Assembly (NCBI GenBank): GCA_024404195.1 | Contig: JAKSQJ010000007.1 | Location: 1 to 41,254 of the forward strand | Source of the DNA: Clostridia bacterium | GTDB lineage: Bacteria > Bacillota > Clostridia > Oscillospirales > Acutalibacteraceae | Direction of reading: 5' to 3' | Length of the DNA stretch: 41,254 nucleotides | Shown: positions 1-9,084 of the stretch, one piece after another | Position numbering within the stretch: position 1 is the first letter of the stretch | How the letters are laid out: each line of letters opens with the position of its first letter | Program-made: the position numbers and the translations under genes | The notes under the pieces: model-generated | Databases searched by the model: none | Seen by the model: only the letters and a program-made list of their open reading frames with translations | What the model was told of the DNA's origin: nothing

Positions 1-696
1 GACGAACAAAAGCAATTTTTAAGCTATTCAAAGGTGCTTAAAGCCCTGAAAGGTAAAGAAGTAATTATCCGCACCTGCGATATAGGTTCAGATAAAAATG
101 TTGACTATTTTGCTCTTCCGAAAGAACAAAATCCTGCTCTCGGAACAAGGGCTATCCGAATATGTTTGGAAAGAAAAGAAATATTTAAGACACAACTTCG
201 TGCCCTTTACAGAGCTTCGGTTTACGGTAATTTGTCAATTATGTTTCCCATGATTGCTTCTGCTTGGGAAATAAATGAAGCCAAAGCAGTTATAAATGAA
301 GTAAAAAACGAGCTTAAAAGCGAAAAGCGGCCGTTTGATGACAATGTAAAAATAGGTATTATGGTTGAAACTCCCGCCGCCGCTATAATAAGTGACGAAC
401 TTGCGAAGATGTGCGATTTTTTCAGTATCGGAACTAACGACCTTACCGCCTATACCCTTGCCTGCGACCGAAACAGTCAGCTCGGAAGGTATTTTGACCC
501 TAAACACCCTGCGGTTTTGCGTCTTATTGAAAAGGTTGCAAAAAATGCTCATGTCGCGGGAATACCCGTCGGAATATGCGGAGAACTCGCCGCCGATGAA
601 GAACTTACGGAATATTTTATAAATATCGGCATTGACGAATTATCCGTATCACCGAAAAAGGTTTTACCGTTACGCAAAATTATAAACAATTTATAA
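1..696 (+). CDS. ptsI: PTS enzyme I (phosphoenolpyruvate-protein phosphotransferase), C-terminal part
   Basis: The reading frame is already open at base 1, so this is the C-terminal 231 residues of a protein whose start lies outside the window. It matches the PEP-binding TIM-barrel domain of enzyme I, which transfers phosphate from PEP to HPr in the cytoplasm to drive sugar import. Visible hallmarks are RTCDIGSDK (about residues 24-32 of the fragment), MVETPAA from residue 121, IGTNDL from residue 143, and GICGEL around residues 191-196, whose Cys193 is the proton-donor cysteine of the family. The N-terminal phospho-histidine domain is not in the window. The stop is TAA. The next gene has its own strong promoter, so this gene probably ends a transcription unit, although I see no strong terminator after it. 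Confidence 0.96.
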   Translation, partial: DEQKQFLSYSKVLKALKGKEVIIRTCDIGSDKNVDYFALPKEQNPALGTRAIRICLERKEIFKTQLRALYRASVYGNLSIMFPMIASAWEINEAKAVINEVKNELKSEKRPFDDNVKIGIMVETPAAAIISDELAKMCDFFSIGTNDLTAYTLACDRNSQLGRYFDPKHPAVLRLIEKVAKNAHVAGIPVGICGELAADEELTEYFINIGIDELSVSPKKVLPLRKIINNL

Positions 697-725
697 TAAT
701 TACGCCTAAACAAGAACGGTTTAAC

Positions 726-754
726 TTGCTTTCGCAAATTTATAATGCTATAAT
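726..754 (+). promoter_or_regulatory. Sigma-A promoter of the aquaporin gene
   Basis: TTGCTT (726-731) and TATAAT (749-754) are separated by 17 bases, and TG at 746-747 makes an extended -10. It lies 31 bases upstream of the aquaporin ATG, so the leader is short. Confidence 0.75.
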
Positions 755-784
755 AAAATAAATAAAAATTTGGAGGTCTTTTTT

Positions 785-1453
785 ATGAATTCACTTAAAA
801 AATACATAGCAGAATTTATCGGAACTTTTGTTTTGGTATTCTTTGCCTGCGGAACTGCCACAGTTGTCGGCTGTAATTCCGAATGTGGCTCAGGATATTT
901 ATTGACCGCACTTGCTTTCGGTCTTGTTATCGTTGCTATGGCTTATTCTATCGGTAATATTTCAGGTTGCCATATAAATCCTGCCGTTTCTATTGCAATG
1001 CTCATCAACAAATCTTTGTCTTTTAAGGACTTTTTGGGCTACATTGTTGCTCAATTTGCCGGGGCTACTGCCGGTGCCGCCGCTTTGAAGGCAGTTGTCG
1101 GTAAAGAAAGCACTCTTGGCGCAAACGGGCTTTATGATGACAAATGGCTTATTTCATTTATCATTGAGGTTATTTTGACATTTGTATTTGTTTTTGCTAT
1201 TCTTGGCGTTACCTCAAAGGTTGAAAACAGCTCTGTAAGCGGTATTGTTATCGGTCTTACTCTTACTCTTGTTCATATTTTGGGTATTTCGTTTACCGGA
1301 ACTTCGGTAAACCCTGCAAGAAGCTTCGGTCCTGCCATTTTTGTCGGCGGCGATGCTCTCTCAAGCTTATGGGTATTCATTGCAGCTCCGCTTGTCGGCG
1401 GTGTTCTTGCGGCTTTGGTATATAAATTCCTTGCCGGTAAAAAATCTGAATAA
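785..1453 (+). CDS. aqpZ: Aquaporin, AqpZ-like water channel (MIP family)
   Basis: A 222-residue MIP-family channel with about six membrane helices and the two half-helix NPA motifs (residues 65-67 and 176-178). The aromatic/arginine filter can be read by alignment with E. coli AqpZ: Phe45, His164, Thr173 and Arg179, with the same 15-residue spacing between His and Arg. This is the narrow, water-selective type rather than a glycerol facilitator, whose filter lacks that His. I chose ATG at 785 because GGAGG (772-776) sits eight bases upstream. The longer frame from the TTG at 770 would begin inside the ribosome-binding site. It is monocistronic with its own promoter; no hairpin terminator is seen before the pfl promoter. 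Function in the host (osmotic water flux) is inferred from the family. Confidence 0.92.
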   Translation: MNSLKKYIAEFIGTFVLVFFACGTATVVGCNSECGSGYLLTALAFGLVIVAMAYSIGNISGCHINPAVSIAMLINKSLSFKDFLGYIVAQFAGATAGAAALKAVVGKESTLGANGLYDDKWLISFIIEVILTFVFVFAILGVTSKVENSSVSGIVIGLTLTLVHILGISFTGTSVNPARSFGPAIFVGGDALSSLWVFIAAPLVGGVLAALVYKFLAGKKSE

Positions 1454-1472
1454 ATAAATTTTATTTTTCTGT

Positions 1473-1500
1473 TTGACAAAAGCAAAATTTGTAGTATAAT
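1473..1500 (+). promoter_or_regulatory. Sigma-A promoter of the pflB-pflA leader
   Basis: A consensus TTGACA (1473-1478) and TATAAT (1495-1500) with a 16-base spacer. It sits about 160 bases upstream of pflB, leaving room for the riboswitch leader. Confidence 0.85.
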
Positions 1501-1520
1501 AGTTAAGTAATCAATATTCC

Positions 1521-1587
1521 TTCGGCGCTGACGGAATGTGAATTAACACAGTGTGCCGATTGGAAATTATAAGCCGACCGTCTGGGC
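1521..1587 (+). promoter_or_regulatory. ZTP riboswitch (pfl motif) aptamer
   Basis: The leader carries the hallmark pieces of the pfl-motif RNA, which senses ZTP/ZMP, the alarmone of 10-formyl-tetrahydrofolate shortage. P1 can form between 1522-1526 (TCGGC) and 1555-1559 (GCCGA). A P2 hairpin pairs TGTG (1537-1540) with CACA (1546-1549). The conserved CTGACGGAA segment (1528-1536) offers GACGG (1530-1534) to form a pseudoknot with CCGTC (1578-1582). The 3' part GCCGACCGTCTGGGC (1573-1587) is the ligand-binding P3 region and closely resembles the Fusobacterium ulcerans aptamer. It precedes pflB, the gene for which the motif was named. Its 3' end is shared with the 5' arm of the following terminator, so ZTP binding should favour transcription. 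Confidence 0.93.
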
Positions 1588-1623
1588 AACTCTGATTTTT
1601 TCAGGGGTGCCCTCTTTTTATTT
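1584..1623 (+). terminator. Riboswitch-controlled intrinsic terminator
   Basis: GGGCAACTCTGA (1584-1595) pairs with TCAGGGGTGCCC (1601-1612), twelve positions with one A-G mismatch, followed by TCTTTTTATTT. The 5' arm reuses GGGC of the ZTP-binding hairpin, so aptamer folding and terminator folding exclude each other: the layout of a transcriptional ON switch. Confidence 0.9.
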
Positions 1624-1662
1624 CTATTTGAAAACAATCCAAAGCAAAGGAAGTAATAAATT

Positions 1663-3891
1663 ATGAATTTTGAACAGTGGAACGGATTTTCCGAAGGCGA
1701 ATGGCAGGAGAAAATCAATGTTCGGGATTTTATTGACAAAAACTATACTCCTTATTTAGGCGATGCTTCATTTTTGAAAGGTGCAACAAAGCGCACTAAA
1801 GAGGCACTTGATGAACTTGAACGGCTTAAAAAGCTTGAGCAGGAAAAAGGCGGTGTTCTATCTATTGATACCACCACAGTTTCCTCGCTATGTAACTACA
1901 AACCGGGCTATCTTACCGACTCCGATATCATAGTAGGACTACAGACAGAAAAGCCCCTTACCCGCGGTGTAAATCCGTTTGGCGGTATCCGTATGGCCCG
2001 TTCCGCCTGTGAAGCATACGGATATAAGCTCGGCGATGAAATAGAAGAATTTTTCACCTACCGAACAACTCATAATGACGGTGTTTTCCGAGTTTATACC
2101 GATGAAATGAAAGCCGCCCGTCACTGTGCGCTATTAACCGGACTCCCCGATGCCTACGGCAGAGGCCGCATTATCGGCGATTACAGACGAATTGCCCTTT
2201 ACGGTATTGACTTCCTTATTGAGGAAAAGAAAAAGGATAAAGCAAAAGCCGGAGAAAATTATATGGATGTTGAGAATATCCGTCTGCTTGAAGAGCTTTA
2301 TCAGCAAATAAACTTTCTCGGAAAGCTTAAAGAAATGGCGGCTATGTATGGTTTTGATATTTCAATGCCGGCTGCAAACGCCCGTGAAGCAATCCAATGG
2401 ACCTATTTCGGTTATCTTGCCGCAAACAAGGAGCAAAACGGCGCCGCAATGTCCTTCGGAAGAAATTCTACCTTCTTTGATATTTACATTGAGCGTGATA
2501 TTAAAGCAGGTCTTTTAACCGAAGAAGAAGCACAGGAGCTTATTGACGATTTAGTTCTTAAACTTCGCTGTGCAAGACACCTTCGGACACCCGAATATAA
2601 CGAGCTTTTCGGCGGCGACCCCATGTGGATAACCGAAAGCATCGGAGGAATGAATTTAAATCATAAAACGCTTGTAACAAAGTCCTCATTCCGTATGCTT
2701 AACACACTTTACAATTTAGGACCTGCGCCCGAGCCGAATCTTACCGTTTTATGGAGCCATGCGCTTCCCGAAGGTTTCAAAAAATTCTGCGCAAAGGTTT
2801 CCTGCGATACCGATGCAATTCAGTATGAAAATGACGACCTTATGCGTCCCCGTTTCGGTGACGATTATGCTATTGCCTGCTGTGTTTCCGCTATGAAGGT
2901 CGGCAAACAAATGCAGTTCTTCGGCGCAAGAACAAACCTTGCGAAGCTTTTACTTCTTTCGCTTAACGGCGGTGTTGATAATGTTTTCGGCACTCATTTA
3001 GGACCTCAAATGAGCCCGATTGAAGACGATGTTCTTGACTATACTAAGGTTATGGACCGCTTTAATACCTATCTTGAATGGCTTTGCCGACTTTATGTTA
3101 ATACGATGAACAGTATTCACTATATGCACGATAAGTATGCCTATGAAAAGACCCAAATGGCGCTTCACGACACCGATGTTGAACGGCTTATGGCATTCGG
3201 CGTTGCAGGACTATCGGTTATAACCGATTCCCTTTCCGCAATAAAGTATGCAAAGGTAAAACCGATTCGTGACGAAAACGGCATAATCGTTGATTTTGAG
3301 ACCGTCGGAGATTTCCCGAAATACGGTAATGACGATGACCGTGCCGATGAAATTGCCGAGGATATGCTCGTTCGTGTCCATACCGAACTTAAAAAGACAC
3401 CTGCATACCGTAATGCTCAGCACACACTTTCCGCCCTTACCATAACTTCCAATGTTATGTATGGCAAAAAGACCGGTGCAACGCCCGACGGAAGAAAGAA
3501 AGGCGAACCTTTTGCCCCCGGCGCTAACCCGATGCACGGCCGTGAACAAAACGGCGCTCTTGCGGCACTTAACTCCATTTCAAAACTTCCCTATTCCTCT
3601 GCATCAGACGGTATTTCAAATACCTTCTCAATTATCCCCGATGCACTCGGCAAAAACGAAAATGACAGAGTTGAAAATTTAGTAAGTATTCTTGACGGTT
3701 ATTTTAATAATGACGCTCACCACATAAATGTAAATGTTATGAACCGTGAAACCTTACTTGATGCATACGACCATCCCGAAAAATATCCGAATTTAACTAT
3801 AAGAGTTTCCGGCTATGCGGTTAACTTCTGCAAGCTTTCAAAAGAACAGCAAAGAGAAGTTATCAAGCGCACATTCCATTCCTTTGTATGA
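1663..3891 (+). CDS. pflB: Pyruvate formate-lyase (formate C-acetyltransferase)
   Basis: A 742-residue glycyl-radical enzyme that converts pyruvate and CoA to acetyl-CoA and formate under anaerobic conditions. The adjacent active-site cysteines are Cys406-Cys407 in [14 protein letters not shown]. The glycyl radical site is Gly717 in RVSGYAVNF near the C-terminus, where the family expects it. Length is usual for true PFL, as opposed to glycerol or choline lyases. The ribosome-binding site AAAGGAAG precedes ATG 1663. It shares an ATGA overlap with pflA, so activator and enzyme are translationally coupled. Expression is predicted to be controlled by the ZTP riboswitch. Formate from this reaction feeds 10-formyl-THF, which makes that control logical. 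Confidence 0.98.
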   Translation: MNFEQWNGFSEGEWQEKINVRDFIDKNYTPYLGDASFLKGATKRTKEALDELERLKKLEQEKGGVLSIDTTTVSSLCNYKPGYLTDSDIIVGLQTEKPLTRGVNPFGGIRMARSACEAYGYKLGDEIEEFFTYRTTHNDGVFRVYTDEMKAARHCALLTGLPDAYGRGRIIGDYRRIALYGIDFLIEEKKKDKAKAGENYMDVENIRLLEELYQQINFLGKLKEMAAMYGFDISMPAANAREAIQWTYFGYLAANKEQNGAAMSFGRNSTFFDIYIERDIKAGLLTEEEAQELIDDLVLKLRCARHLRTPEYNELFGGDPMWITESIGGMNLNHKTLVTKSSFRMLNTLYNLGPAPEPNLTVLWSHALPEGFKKFCAKVSCDTDAIQYENDDLMRPRFGDDYAIACCVSAMKVGKQMQFFGARTNLAKLLLLSLNGGVDNVFGTHLGPQMSPIEDDVLDYTKVMDRFNTYLEWLCRLYVNTMNSIHYMHDKYAYEKTQMALHDTDVERLMAFGVAGLSVITDSLSAIKYAKVKPIRDENGIIVDFETVGDFPKYGNDDDRADEIAEDMLVRVHTELKKTPAYRNAQHTLSALTITSNVMYGKKTGATPDGRKKGEPFAPGANPMHGREQNGALAALNSISKLPYSSASDGISNTFSIIPDALGKNENDRVENLVSILDGYFNNDAHHINVNVMNRETLLDAYDHPEKYPNLTIRVSGYAVNFCKLSKEQQREVIKRTFHSFV

Positions 3892-4604
3892 TGAAAGGGC
3901 GTATTCATTCGCTACAGAGCTTAGGGACTGTTGACGGTCCCGGAGTGCGTTGTGTTGTTTTTATGCAAGGGTGTCCGCTTCGTTGTATTTGCTGTCATAA
4001 TCCCGATACATGGGATTATTCGGGCGGAGAAGAAACGGATTTGGACGAGCTTTGCCGCCGTATTCTTCGCTTCCGTCCTTATTTCGGTAAAAACGGCGGT
4101 GTAACCGTTTCCGGCGGAGAGCCGCTTATACAGGCAAAATTCGTTAAAGAGTTGTTTTGCAAGTTAAAAAGTTACGGTATTCATACGGCGCTTGATACTT
4201 CGGGCACGATTTTAAATGACGATGTAAAGGCACTTCTTGATGTAACTGACCTTGTTCTGCTTGACCATAAATATCCTACAGAAGACGAGTATTTTAAAAA
4301 TGCCCGTGCTCATCTTTCGGATGTTGAAGCATTTCTTTTTGAACTCAATCGCCTATCTATCCCGACATGGCTTCGCCGTGTCATAATTCCCGATATAACC
4401 GACAGTGAAGCATCTGTCCGCTTGCTTAACGAGACGGCAAAAGCTTATAAATGTGTTGAAAAAATAGAGCTTCTTCCCTTTCGTAACCTCTGCAAAGAGA
4501 AATATGATACATTGGGTATTCCCTTTCCCCTCGCCGATGTAAATTCACCCGACAAAGAAACAATGGAAAAGCTTAATGCACTTCTTGACGAAAAATACCA
4601 CTGA
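3888..4604 (+). CDS. pflA: Pyruvate formate-lyase activating enzyme (radical SAM)
   Basis: A 238-residue radical SAM enzyme that abstracts hydrogen from the PFL glycine to create the glycyl radical. The CxxxCxxC cluster ligands are Cys29, Cys33 and Cys36 in [11 protein letters not shown]; an extra Cys35 lies inside the motif. [10 protein letters not shown] is the GGE motif that binds the SAM methionine. There is no additional eight-iron ferredoxin-like insert, matching the short PFL-activase class rather than glycerol dehydratase activators. The start ATG overlaps the pflB stop by four bases (a second ATG at 3891 is also possible). It is co-transcribed with pflB. Confidence 0.97.
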   Translation: MMKGRIHSLQSLGTVDGPGVRCVVFMQGCPLRCICCHNPDTWDYSGGEETDLDELCRRILRFRPYFGKNGGVTVSGGEPLIQAKFVKELFCKLKSYGIHTALDTSGTILNDDVKALLDVTDLVLLDHKYPTEDEYFKNARAHLSDVEAFLFELNRLSIPTWLRRVIIPDITDSEASVRLLNETAKAYKCVEKIELLPFRNLCKEKYDTLGIPFPLADVNSPDKETMEKLNALLDEKYH

Positions 4605-4633
4605 CGAATATAACTTTAATACGGAGAAAAAAC

Positions 4634-5116
4634 ATGGAAGCAAAATTAACATTCAGAAATGCCGAGCGCAAAGACACTCCGCTTATTTTGGAGTTCATTA
4701 AAAAACTTGCCGAATATGAGAAAATGTCGGACGAGGTTGTTGCCGACGAAAATACACTCGCAAATTGGATTTTTGACAAGCAAAAGGCAGAGGTAATATT
4801 CGCATGTGTTGACGGCAAAGAAATCGGTTTTGCCCTGTTTTTCCATAATTTTTCAACATTTTTGGGCCGTGCGGGTATTTATCTTGAAGATTTGTATGTT
4901 TTACCCGAATACCGAGGTCTAGGCTTCGGAAAAGCACTTCTTAAAAAATTAGCCGCTATAGCCGTTGAACGCGGTTGCGGACGGCTTGAATGGTGGTGCC
5001 TTGACTGGAACAAGCCGAGCATAGATTTTTATCTATCAATAGGGGCAAAGCCGATGTCCGACTGGACAACCTACCGTATCACAGGCGAAACACTTAAAGA
5101 CCTTGCAAAACAATAA
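4634..5116 (+). CDS. GNAT N-acetyltransferase, diamine/thialysine acetyltransferase-like
   Basis: A 160-residue single-domain GNAT protein. The acetyl-CoA pyrophosphate loop is R94-G-L-G-F-G99, following the strand YLEDLYVLPEY. The pattern LEDLYV...EYRGLGFGKALL...LEWWCLDWNKPSIDFYLSIGA resembles spermidine/spermine and thialysine acetyltransferases, so a small polyamine or lysine analogue is a plausible substrate, but this is inference. It starts 29 bases after pflA with a GGAG ribosome-binding site and may be the last gene of the pfl unit. It has no obvious mechanistic link to PFL. Confidence 0.85.
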   Translation: MEAKLTFRNAERKDTPLILEFIKKLAEYEKMSDEVVADENTLANWIFDKQKAEVIFACVDGKEIGFALFFHNFSTFLGRAGIYLEDLYVLPEYRGLGFGKALLKKLAAIAVERGCGRLEWWCLDWNKPSIDFYLSIGAKPMSDWTTYRITGETLKDLAKQ

Positions 5117-5137
5117 TTATTTATTTTGATATATAAA

Positions 5138-5167
5138 AACGGCAGACACTTTTTTGTGCCTGCCGTT
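5138..5167 (-). terminator. Intrinsic terminator for serC-serA at a convergent junction
   Basis: AACGGCAG (5138-5145) pairs with CTGCCGTT (5160-5167), extended by CAC/GTG around a T loop with one mismatch. Read on the minus strand it is followed by a T-rich run (complement of 5131-5137), fitting serA. On the plus strand the tail is weaker, but the hairpin may also stop pfl transcripts. Confidence 0.8.
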
Positions 5168-5190
5168 AGTATTTATTATATTTATTTTAA

Positions 5191-6348
5191 TCAGATTACA
5201 CGAACCTTGATTACACCGTCAATAGCTGAAATCTTATTTGCAATTTCATCGTTTGCTTCGGCAACATCAAGCATTGTGTAAGCATAGTCGCCACGGGATT
5301 TATTGAGCATATTCTCAATATTAACACCGTTTTCGGCAACTATACCGGTAATTGATGTAAGCATATTTGGGATATTCTTATGAATAACGCAAACCCTTGC
5401 TTTTCCGCTTCTCGGCATTGAAATTTCGGGAAGATTAACCGAGTTTACGATATTACCGTTTTCAATATAGTCAATAAGCTCGGTAGCGGCCATTTGAGCG
5501 CAGTTATCTTCCGACTCCGGAGTTGAAGCGCCTAAATGCGGAATGGCAATAACACCGTCAACATCAAGCATTTCATCAGTCGGGAAATCAACAACATAGG
5601 ATGCAACCTTACCTGCCTGAAGAGCGGCTATCATATCATCAGAATTTACAAGACCTGCACGGGCAAAGTTAAGAATACGAACGCCGTCCTTCATAAGAGC
5701 AATGCTTTCGGCGTTAATCAAATTCTTTGTGCTGTCATTAAGCGGAACATGAACGGTAATATAATCACATTCCTCAAAAATCTGCTTAATATCAAAGATA
5801 TGAACGGCATTATGGGTTAAATTCCAAGCATGGTTAACCGACAAATAGGGGTCATAACCGTAAACCTGCATACCGAGGTGGTTAGCGGCATTGGCAACCA
5901 AAACACCGATAGCGCCAAGACCGATTACACCCAACTTCTTACCCTTAAGCTCGGGACCTGCAAAAGCGCTCTTGCCTTTTTCAACAAGCTTGCCTACCTC
6001 ATCGCCCTGACCCTTTAAGGTTTTTGCCCATTCAATAGCCGAAACTACTCTACGGGAGCCGATAAGCATACCGGCAATAACAAGCTCTTTAACGGCATTT
6101 GCATTAGCGCCGGGGGTATTAAATACAACTATTCCCTGCTCACTGCAACGGTCAATCGGGATATTGTTTGTTCCTGCGCCTGCACGGGCAATTGCCTTTA
6201 ATGTATCGGGAAACTCAACATCGTGAAGTGCAGCAGAACGGACAATCGCACCGTCCGGATTTTCAACCTCATCACCAACGGTATATTTATCGTCAAAAAC
6301 ATTTAAGCCGATTTTTGAAATCTTATTATAGGTTTTAATCTTATACAT
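5191..6348 (-). CDS. serA: D-3-phosphoglycerate dehydrogenase
   Basis: A 385-residue NAD-dependent dehydrogenase for the first step of serine synthesis, 3-phosphoglycerate to 3-phosphohydroxypyruvate. GLGAIG (residues 143-148) is the Rossmann dinucleotide motif. Arg230 in FARAGLVN and His271 in HLGAST are the catalytic-type residues. A C-terminal ACT domain (about residues 315-385) is expected to confer serine feedback control. It is the short form without the extra ASB domain of longer enzymes. Its ATG overlaps the serC stop by one base (TAATG), so the two are translationally coupled. No serB-like phosphatase is adjacent; the HAD protein upstream belongs to another unit. Confidence 0.95.
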   Translation of the reverse strand: MYKIKTYNKISKIGLNVFDDKYTVGDEVENPDGAIVRSAALHDVEFPDTLKAIARAGAGTNNIPIDRCSEQGIVVFNTPGANANAVKELVIAGMLIGSRRVVSAIEWAKTLKGQGDEVGKLVEKGKSAFAGPELKGKKLGVIGLGAIGVLVANAANHLGMQVYGYDPYLSVNHAWNLTHNAVHIFDIKQIFEECDYITVHVPLNDSTKNLINAESIALMKDGVRILNFARAGLVNSDDMIAALQAGKVASYVVDFPTDEMLDVDGVIAIPHLGASTPESEDNCAQMAATELIDYIENGNIVNSVNLPEISMPRSGKARVCVIHKNIPNMLTSITGIVAENGVNIENMLNKSRGDYAYTMLDVAEANDEIANKISAIDGVIKVRVI

Positions 6349-7430
6349 TATGCATTTTCCTCTTCAAATTTCTTCATAAATTCTACGAGCTTCAAAACGC
6401 CCTCAATAGGCATTGCGTTATAGATAGAAGCTCTCATACCGCCAACGGTTCTATGACCTTTGATATTAACAAATCCTGCCTTCTTTGCCTCGGCAACAAA
6501 CTTAGCATCAAGCTCTTCGTTACCGGTAACAAACGGAACATTCATCAAAGAACGGTCTTCTTTAACAACAGTGCCCTTAAACATCTTGCTGTTATCAAGG
6601 AAATCATAAAGAACCTTTGCTTTGGCTTCATTTAATTCCTTCATTTTTTCCAGTCCGCCCATTTTCTTAATCCACTTAAAGGTAAGACCTGCAACATAGA
6701 TGCAGTAGCAAGGAGGAGTATTGAACATTGAGCCGTTATCGGCATGGGTTTGATAGTTAAGCATTGTAGGAGTAATATCCATAGCGTTACCGATAAGGTC
6801 TTCACGAACTATTACAATGGTAACACCGGCAGGAGCGATATTCTTTTGAGCACCTGCAAATAATAGACCGAACTTTGATACATCAATCGGCTCTGAAAGC
6901 GCACAGCTTGAAATATCGGCAACAAGCGGAATATCGCCGGTATCGGGAAGCTCGGCAAACTTTGTTCCGTAAATTGTATTATTCATACAAATATAAACAT
7001 AGTCGGCATCCTTATCAAAATCTTCACGCTTTGTTTTCGGAATATAAGAATATGTTTTATCGGCGCTTGAAGCAACGGCTCTTGCATTTCCGTAACGGGC
7101 GGCCTCTTTATATGCCTTATTTGCCCATTGGCCGGTGATAATGTAATCTGCCTTCTTGTTCTTGTTCATAAGGTTGAGCGCTACCATTGCAAACTGAGTA
7201 GAACCGCCGCCCTGCAAGAACAAAACCTTATAGTTATCCGGGATATTCATAATATCACGGAGATTTGCCTCTGCCTCGTCAATAATTGCCTGATATTCTT
7301 TAGAACGGTGGGACATTTCCATAACGGACTGACCCGAACCCGCATAATCAAACATCTCGTCCGCACAGGTCTTTAATACCTCTTCCGGTAACATAGAAGG
7401 ACCTGCACTGAAATTATAAACTCTTGCCAT
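6348..7430 (-). CDS. serC: Phosphoserine aminotransferase
   Basis: A 360-residue PLP-dependent aminotransferase that makes phosphoserine from 3-phosphohydroxypyruvate and glutamate. The N-terminus RVYNFSAGPSMLPEEVL is the family signature, and Lys196 in FAGAQKNIAPAG is the PLP Schiff-base lysine. I place the start at ATG 7430: GGAGG (7439-7443 on this strand) lies eight bases upstream. The longer frame from a TTG merely reads through that ribosome-binding site. It is the first gene of a serC-serA pair with its own promoter, and serA starts one base inside its stop codon. Confidence 0.96.
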   Translation of the reverse strand: MARVYNFSAGPSMLPEEVLKTCADEMFDYAGSGQSVMEMSHRSKEYQAIIDEAEANLRDIMNIPDNYKVLFLQGGGSTQFAMVALNLMNKNKKADYIITGQWANKAYKEAARYGNARAVASSADKTYSYIPKTKREDFDKDADYVYICMNNTIYGTKFAELPDTGDIPLVADISSCALSEPIDVSKFGLLFAGAQKNIAPAGVTIVIVREDLIGNAMDITPTMLNYQTHADNGSMFNTPPCYCIYVAGLTFKWIKKMGGLEKMKELNEAKAKVLYDFLDNSKMFKGTVVKEDRSLMNVPFVTGNEELDAKFVAEAKKAGFVNIKGHRTVGGMRASIYNAMPIEGVLKLVEFMKKFEEENA

Positions 7431-7483
7431 AATAAAAACCTCCAAAGCCGCATTTTTGCGACATTTTTAATTGATTATGTTAC

Positions 7484-7512
7484 ATTATATTGCACTCATT
7501 CTCAAAAGTCAA
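7484..7512 (-). promoter_or_regulatory. Sigma-A promoter of serC-serA
   Basis: On the minus strand, TTGACT (7512-7507) and TATAAT (7489-7484) with a 17-base spacer, about 50 bases before the serC ATG. Confidence 0.8.
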
Positions 7513-7577
7513 TAGGTTTGTTAAAAAAATGTCAATATTTTTTATTTTTTACCGATTTCTTGCTCCGACTTTGTGAA

Positions 7578-8198
7578 TTATTTAACAATATTGTTTTCTT
7601 TAAGGAATTTTTCAAACACATCAAAATCTTCTTTAAAAAGATATGTATTTATTCCGCATAGTTTCGCACCGTCTATATTTTTCTCTCGGTCATCAACAAA
7701 TAAGGTTTCGTTCTCTTTTAGTGAATATCTTTTTAAAACAAGTTCAAAAATTTCCCTACTTGGCTTAACTATCCCCTCTTTTGAAGAAAAAACAAAACCG
7801 TCAAACAATTTTAAAAGTTCACTGAGTTTCGGAACATTCTTATAATTTTCGGAAAAATCTTTACTTATATTTGATAATAGATATATCTTTTTACCGTTCT
7901 CTTTAAGTTTATTTATTATTTTGACCATTTCATCGTATATCGGCAAATAACGATACCAATGAATTAAAACCTCTTTGGCTTGGGTTCTGAGTTTTTCCGG
8001 AATTTTGTCTTTTACCTGCTCAAAAACCTCGCTTTCGGTTACCGTGCCGTCATCAAGTTTATCCCAATATTTGCGGTCAAACAAAATCGGCTCAAGCATT
8101 GCTCTGTCGGAACTGTCCCTAATAACACCGCTCATAATAATATCCGGCTCAAAATTTGTGATAACCTTACCGAAATCAAAAATAATATTCTTTATCAT
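7578..8198 (-). CDS. HAD-superfamily hydrolase, YihX-like
   Basis: A 206-residue haloacid-dehalogenase-fold protein. Motif I is FDFGKVI with nucleophile Asp8; the usual second Asp is Gly10, as in many YihX-type sugar-phosphate phosphatases and dehalogenase-like members. Motif II is LLSNIS, motif III contributes the Lys in KEGIVKPS, and motif IV is VDDREKN. The helical cap lies between motifs I and II (roughly residues 15-95). The substrate cannot be told from sequence; a sugar phosphate is a reasonable family-based guess. It starts six bases after the metallophosphoesterase, so the two are one operon. No clear terminator hairpin follows it; bases 7513-7577 show only AT-rich sequence. Confidence 0.85.
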   Translation of the reverse strand: MIKNIIFDFGKVITNFEPDIIMSGVIRDSSDRAMLEPILFDRKYWDKLDDGTVTESEVFEQVKDKIPEKLRTQAKEVLIHWYRYLPIYDEMVKIINKLKENGKKIYLLSNISKDFSENYKNVPKLSELLKLFDGFVFSSKEGIVKPSREIFELVLKRYSLKENETLFVDDREKNIDGAKLCGINTYLFKEDFDVFEKFLKENNIVK

Positions 8199-8204
8199 AA
8201 TTTT

Positions 8205-9068
8205 TTACCTTTTAAGCGTTATTACAACCAACTGCGGTCGGTTGTTAATCCTGACATACGCTTTACTTCCGCCAAGACCACCCGAAACAATCATGGTTGT
8301 ATCATCTTTCTTAAATTCACCTTTATCATATTTCGGGAAAAATCCTTCGCCCGGTGCAAAAACTCCGCCGACAAAAGGAATGTTAATAAGTCCGCCGTGT
8401 GCATGACCCGAAAGGACAAGGTTTGCGTTATATTTATTGTAAATATCAAAAGCCGACGGTCTATGAGACAGTAAAATCTTATAGTTATCGGTTTTAAGTT
8501 TTTTCAAGTTATCTTCATATACTATTTTGATTTCTGTGTATTTCTTATCAACGATTTCGGTAAACAACGGGTCTTTAAGCCCTATAATATCAATTTTTTC
8601 GCCGTTTTTACAAATTTCTGACATTTCGTTGTCAAGAACAGTTATGCCTGCCCGTTTAATTAGTTTCACAAAAGTATTGTAATTCTTTGTTTCACCGTAA
8701 ACCGCTTCGTGATTACCCGAAACAAAATAACAGTCGGCTATTTTTAAGAGTTCTTTTGAAAAACCAACAAGCGAAGCAAAATCAGTATATTTTTTGTTGT
8801 CATCAATATAATCACCCGTTATGGCAATAATATCGGGTTTTTGCTCCTTGACCTTTTTGAGCAACAGTTTATTATCTTTATCAAAACAAAAATTATGCAA
8901 ATCGGATATTTGAACAATCTTAAAACCCGAAAATGCTTTTGGCAGATTTTTATCAATAACAGTATAATTCTTAACCTTAAAGGTTATGTTTTCAAAAACG
9001 GTTACAAGAGTAAATGATATTATAAGAAACGAAATAATAAGGCAAACTAACGATTTCTTAGTTTTCAT
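8205..9068 (-). CDS. Membrane-anchored calcineurin-like metallophosphoesterase, YaeI type
   Basis: A 287-residue protein with a basic N-terminus and one hydrophobic segment (about residues 7-25) that would tether it to the membrane facing outward, followed by a calcineurin-type phosphoesterase domain. The metal-binding blocks are SDLH (Asp56, His58), GDYIDD (from Gly85), GNHE (Asn119, His120), LSHRP and SGHAHGG. It resembles YaeI-type phosphodiesterases, some of which act on lipid phosphates; the substrate is not known here. I use ATG 9068 with GGTGA upstream. The longer frame from TTG 9113 would start on top of the promoter -35 box. It is followed six bases later by the HAD gene. Confidence 0.88.
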   Translation of the reverse strand: MKTKKSLVCLIISFLIISFTLVTVFENITFKVKNYTVIDKNLPKAFSGFKIVQISDLHNFCFDKDNKLLLKKVKEQKPDIIAITGDYIDDNKKYTDFASLVGFSKELLKIADCYFVSGNHEAVYGETKNYNTFVKLIKRAGITVLDNEMSEICKNGEKIDIIGLKDPLFTEIVDKKYTEIKIVYEDNLKKLKTDNYKILLSHRPSAFDIYNKYNANLVLSGHAHGGLINIPFVGGVFAPGEGFFPKYDKGEFKKDDTTMIVSGGLGGSKAYVRINNRPQLVVITLKR

Positions 9069-9084
9069 ATAATCACCGCTTTTT

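Noticed and set aside
732..740. TCGCAAATT in the aquaporin promoter is identical to one half of the candidate Zur palindrome.
   Set aside because: The matching left half is absent (only three of nine bases agree), so a single 9-mer in AT-rich promoter DNA is most likely chance.
770..787. A longer aquaporin start at TTG 770 (and the parallel TTG extension of serC at 7445).
   Set aside because: Both begin inside a GGAGG ribosome-binding site, so the extra residues are an artefact of reading the Shine-Dalgarno sequence.
7513..7577. A terminator for the metallophosphoesterase-HAD operon.
   Set aside because: Only AT-rich sequence with T runs is present; no stable stem precedes them.
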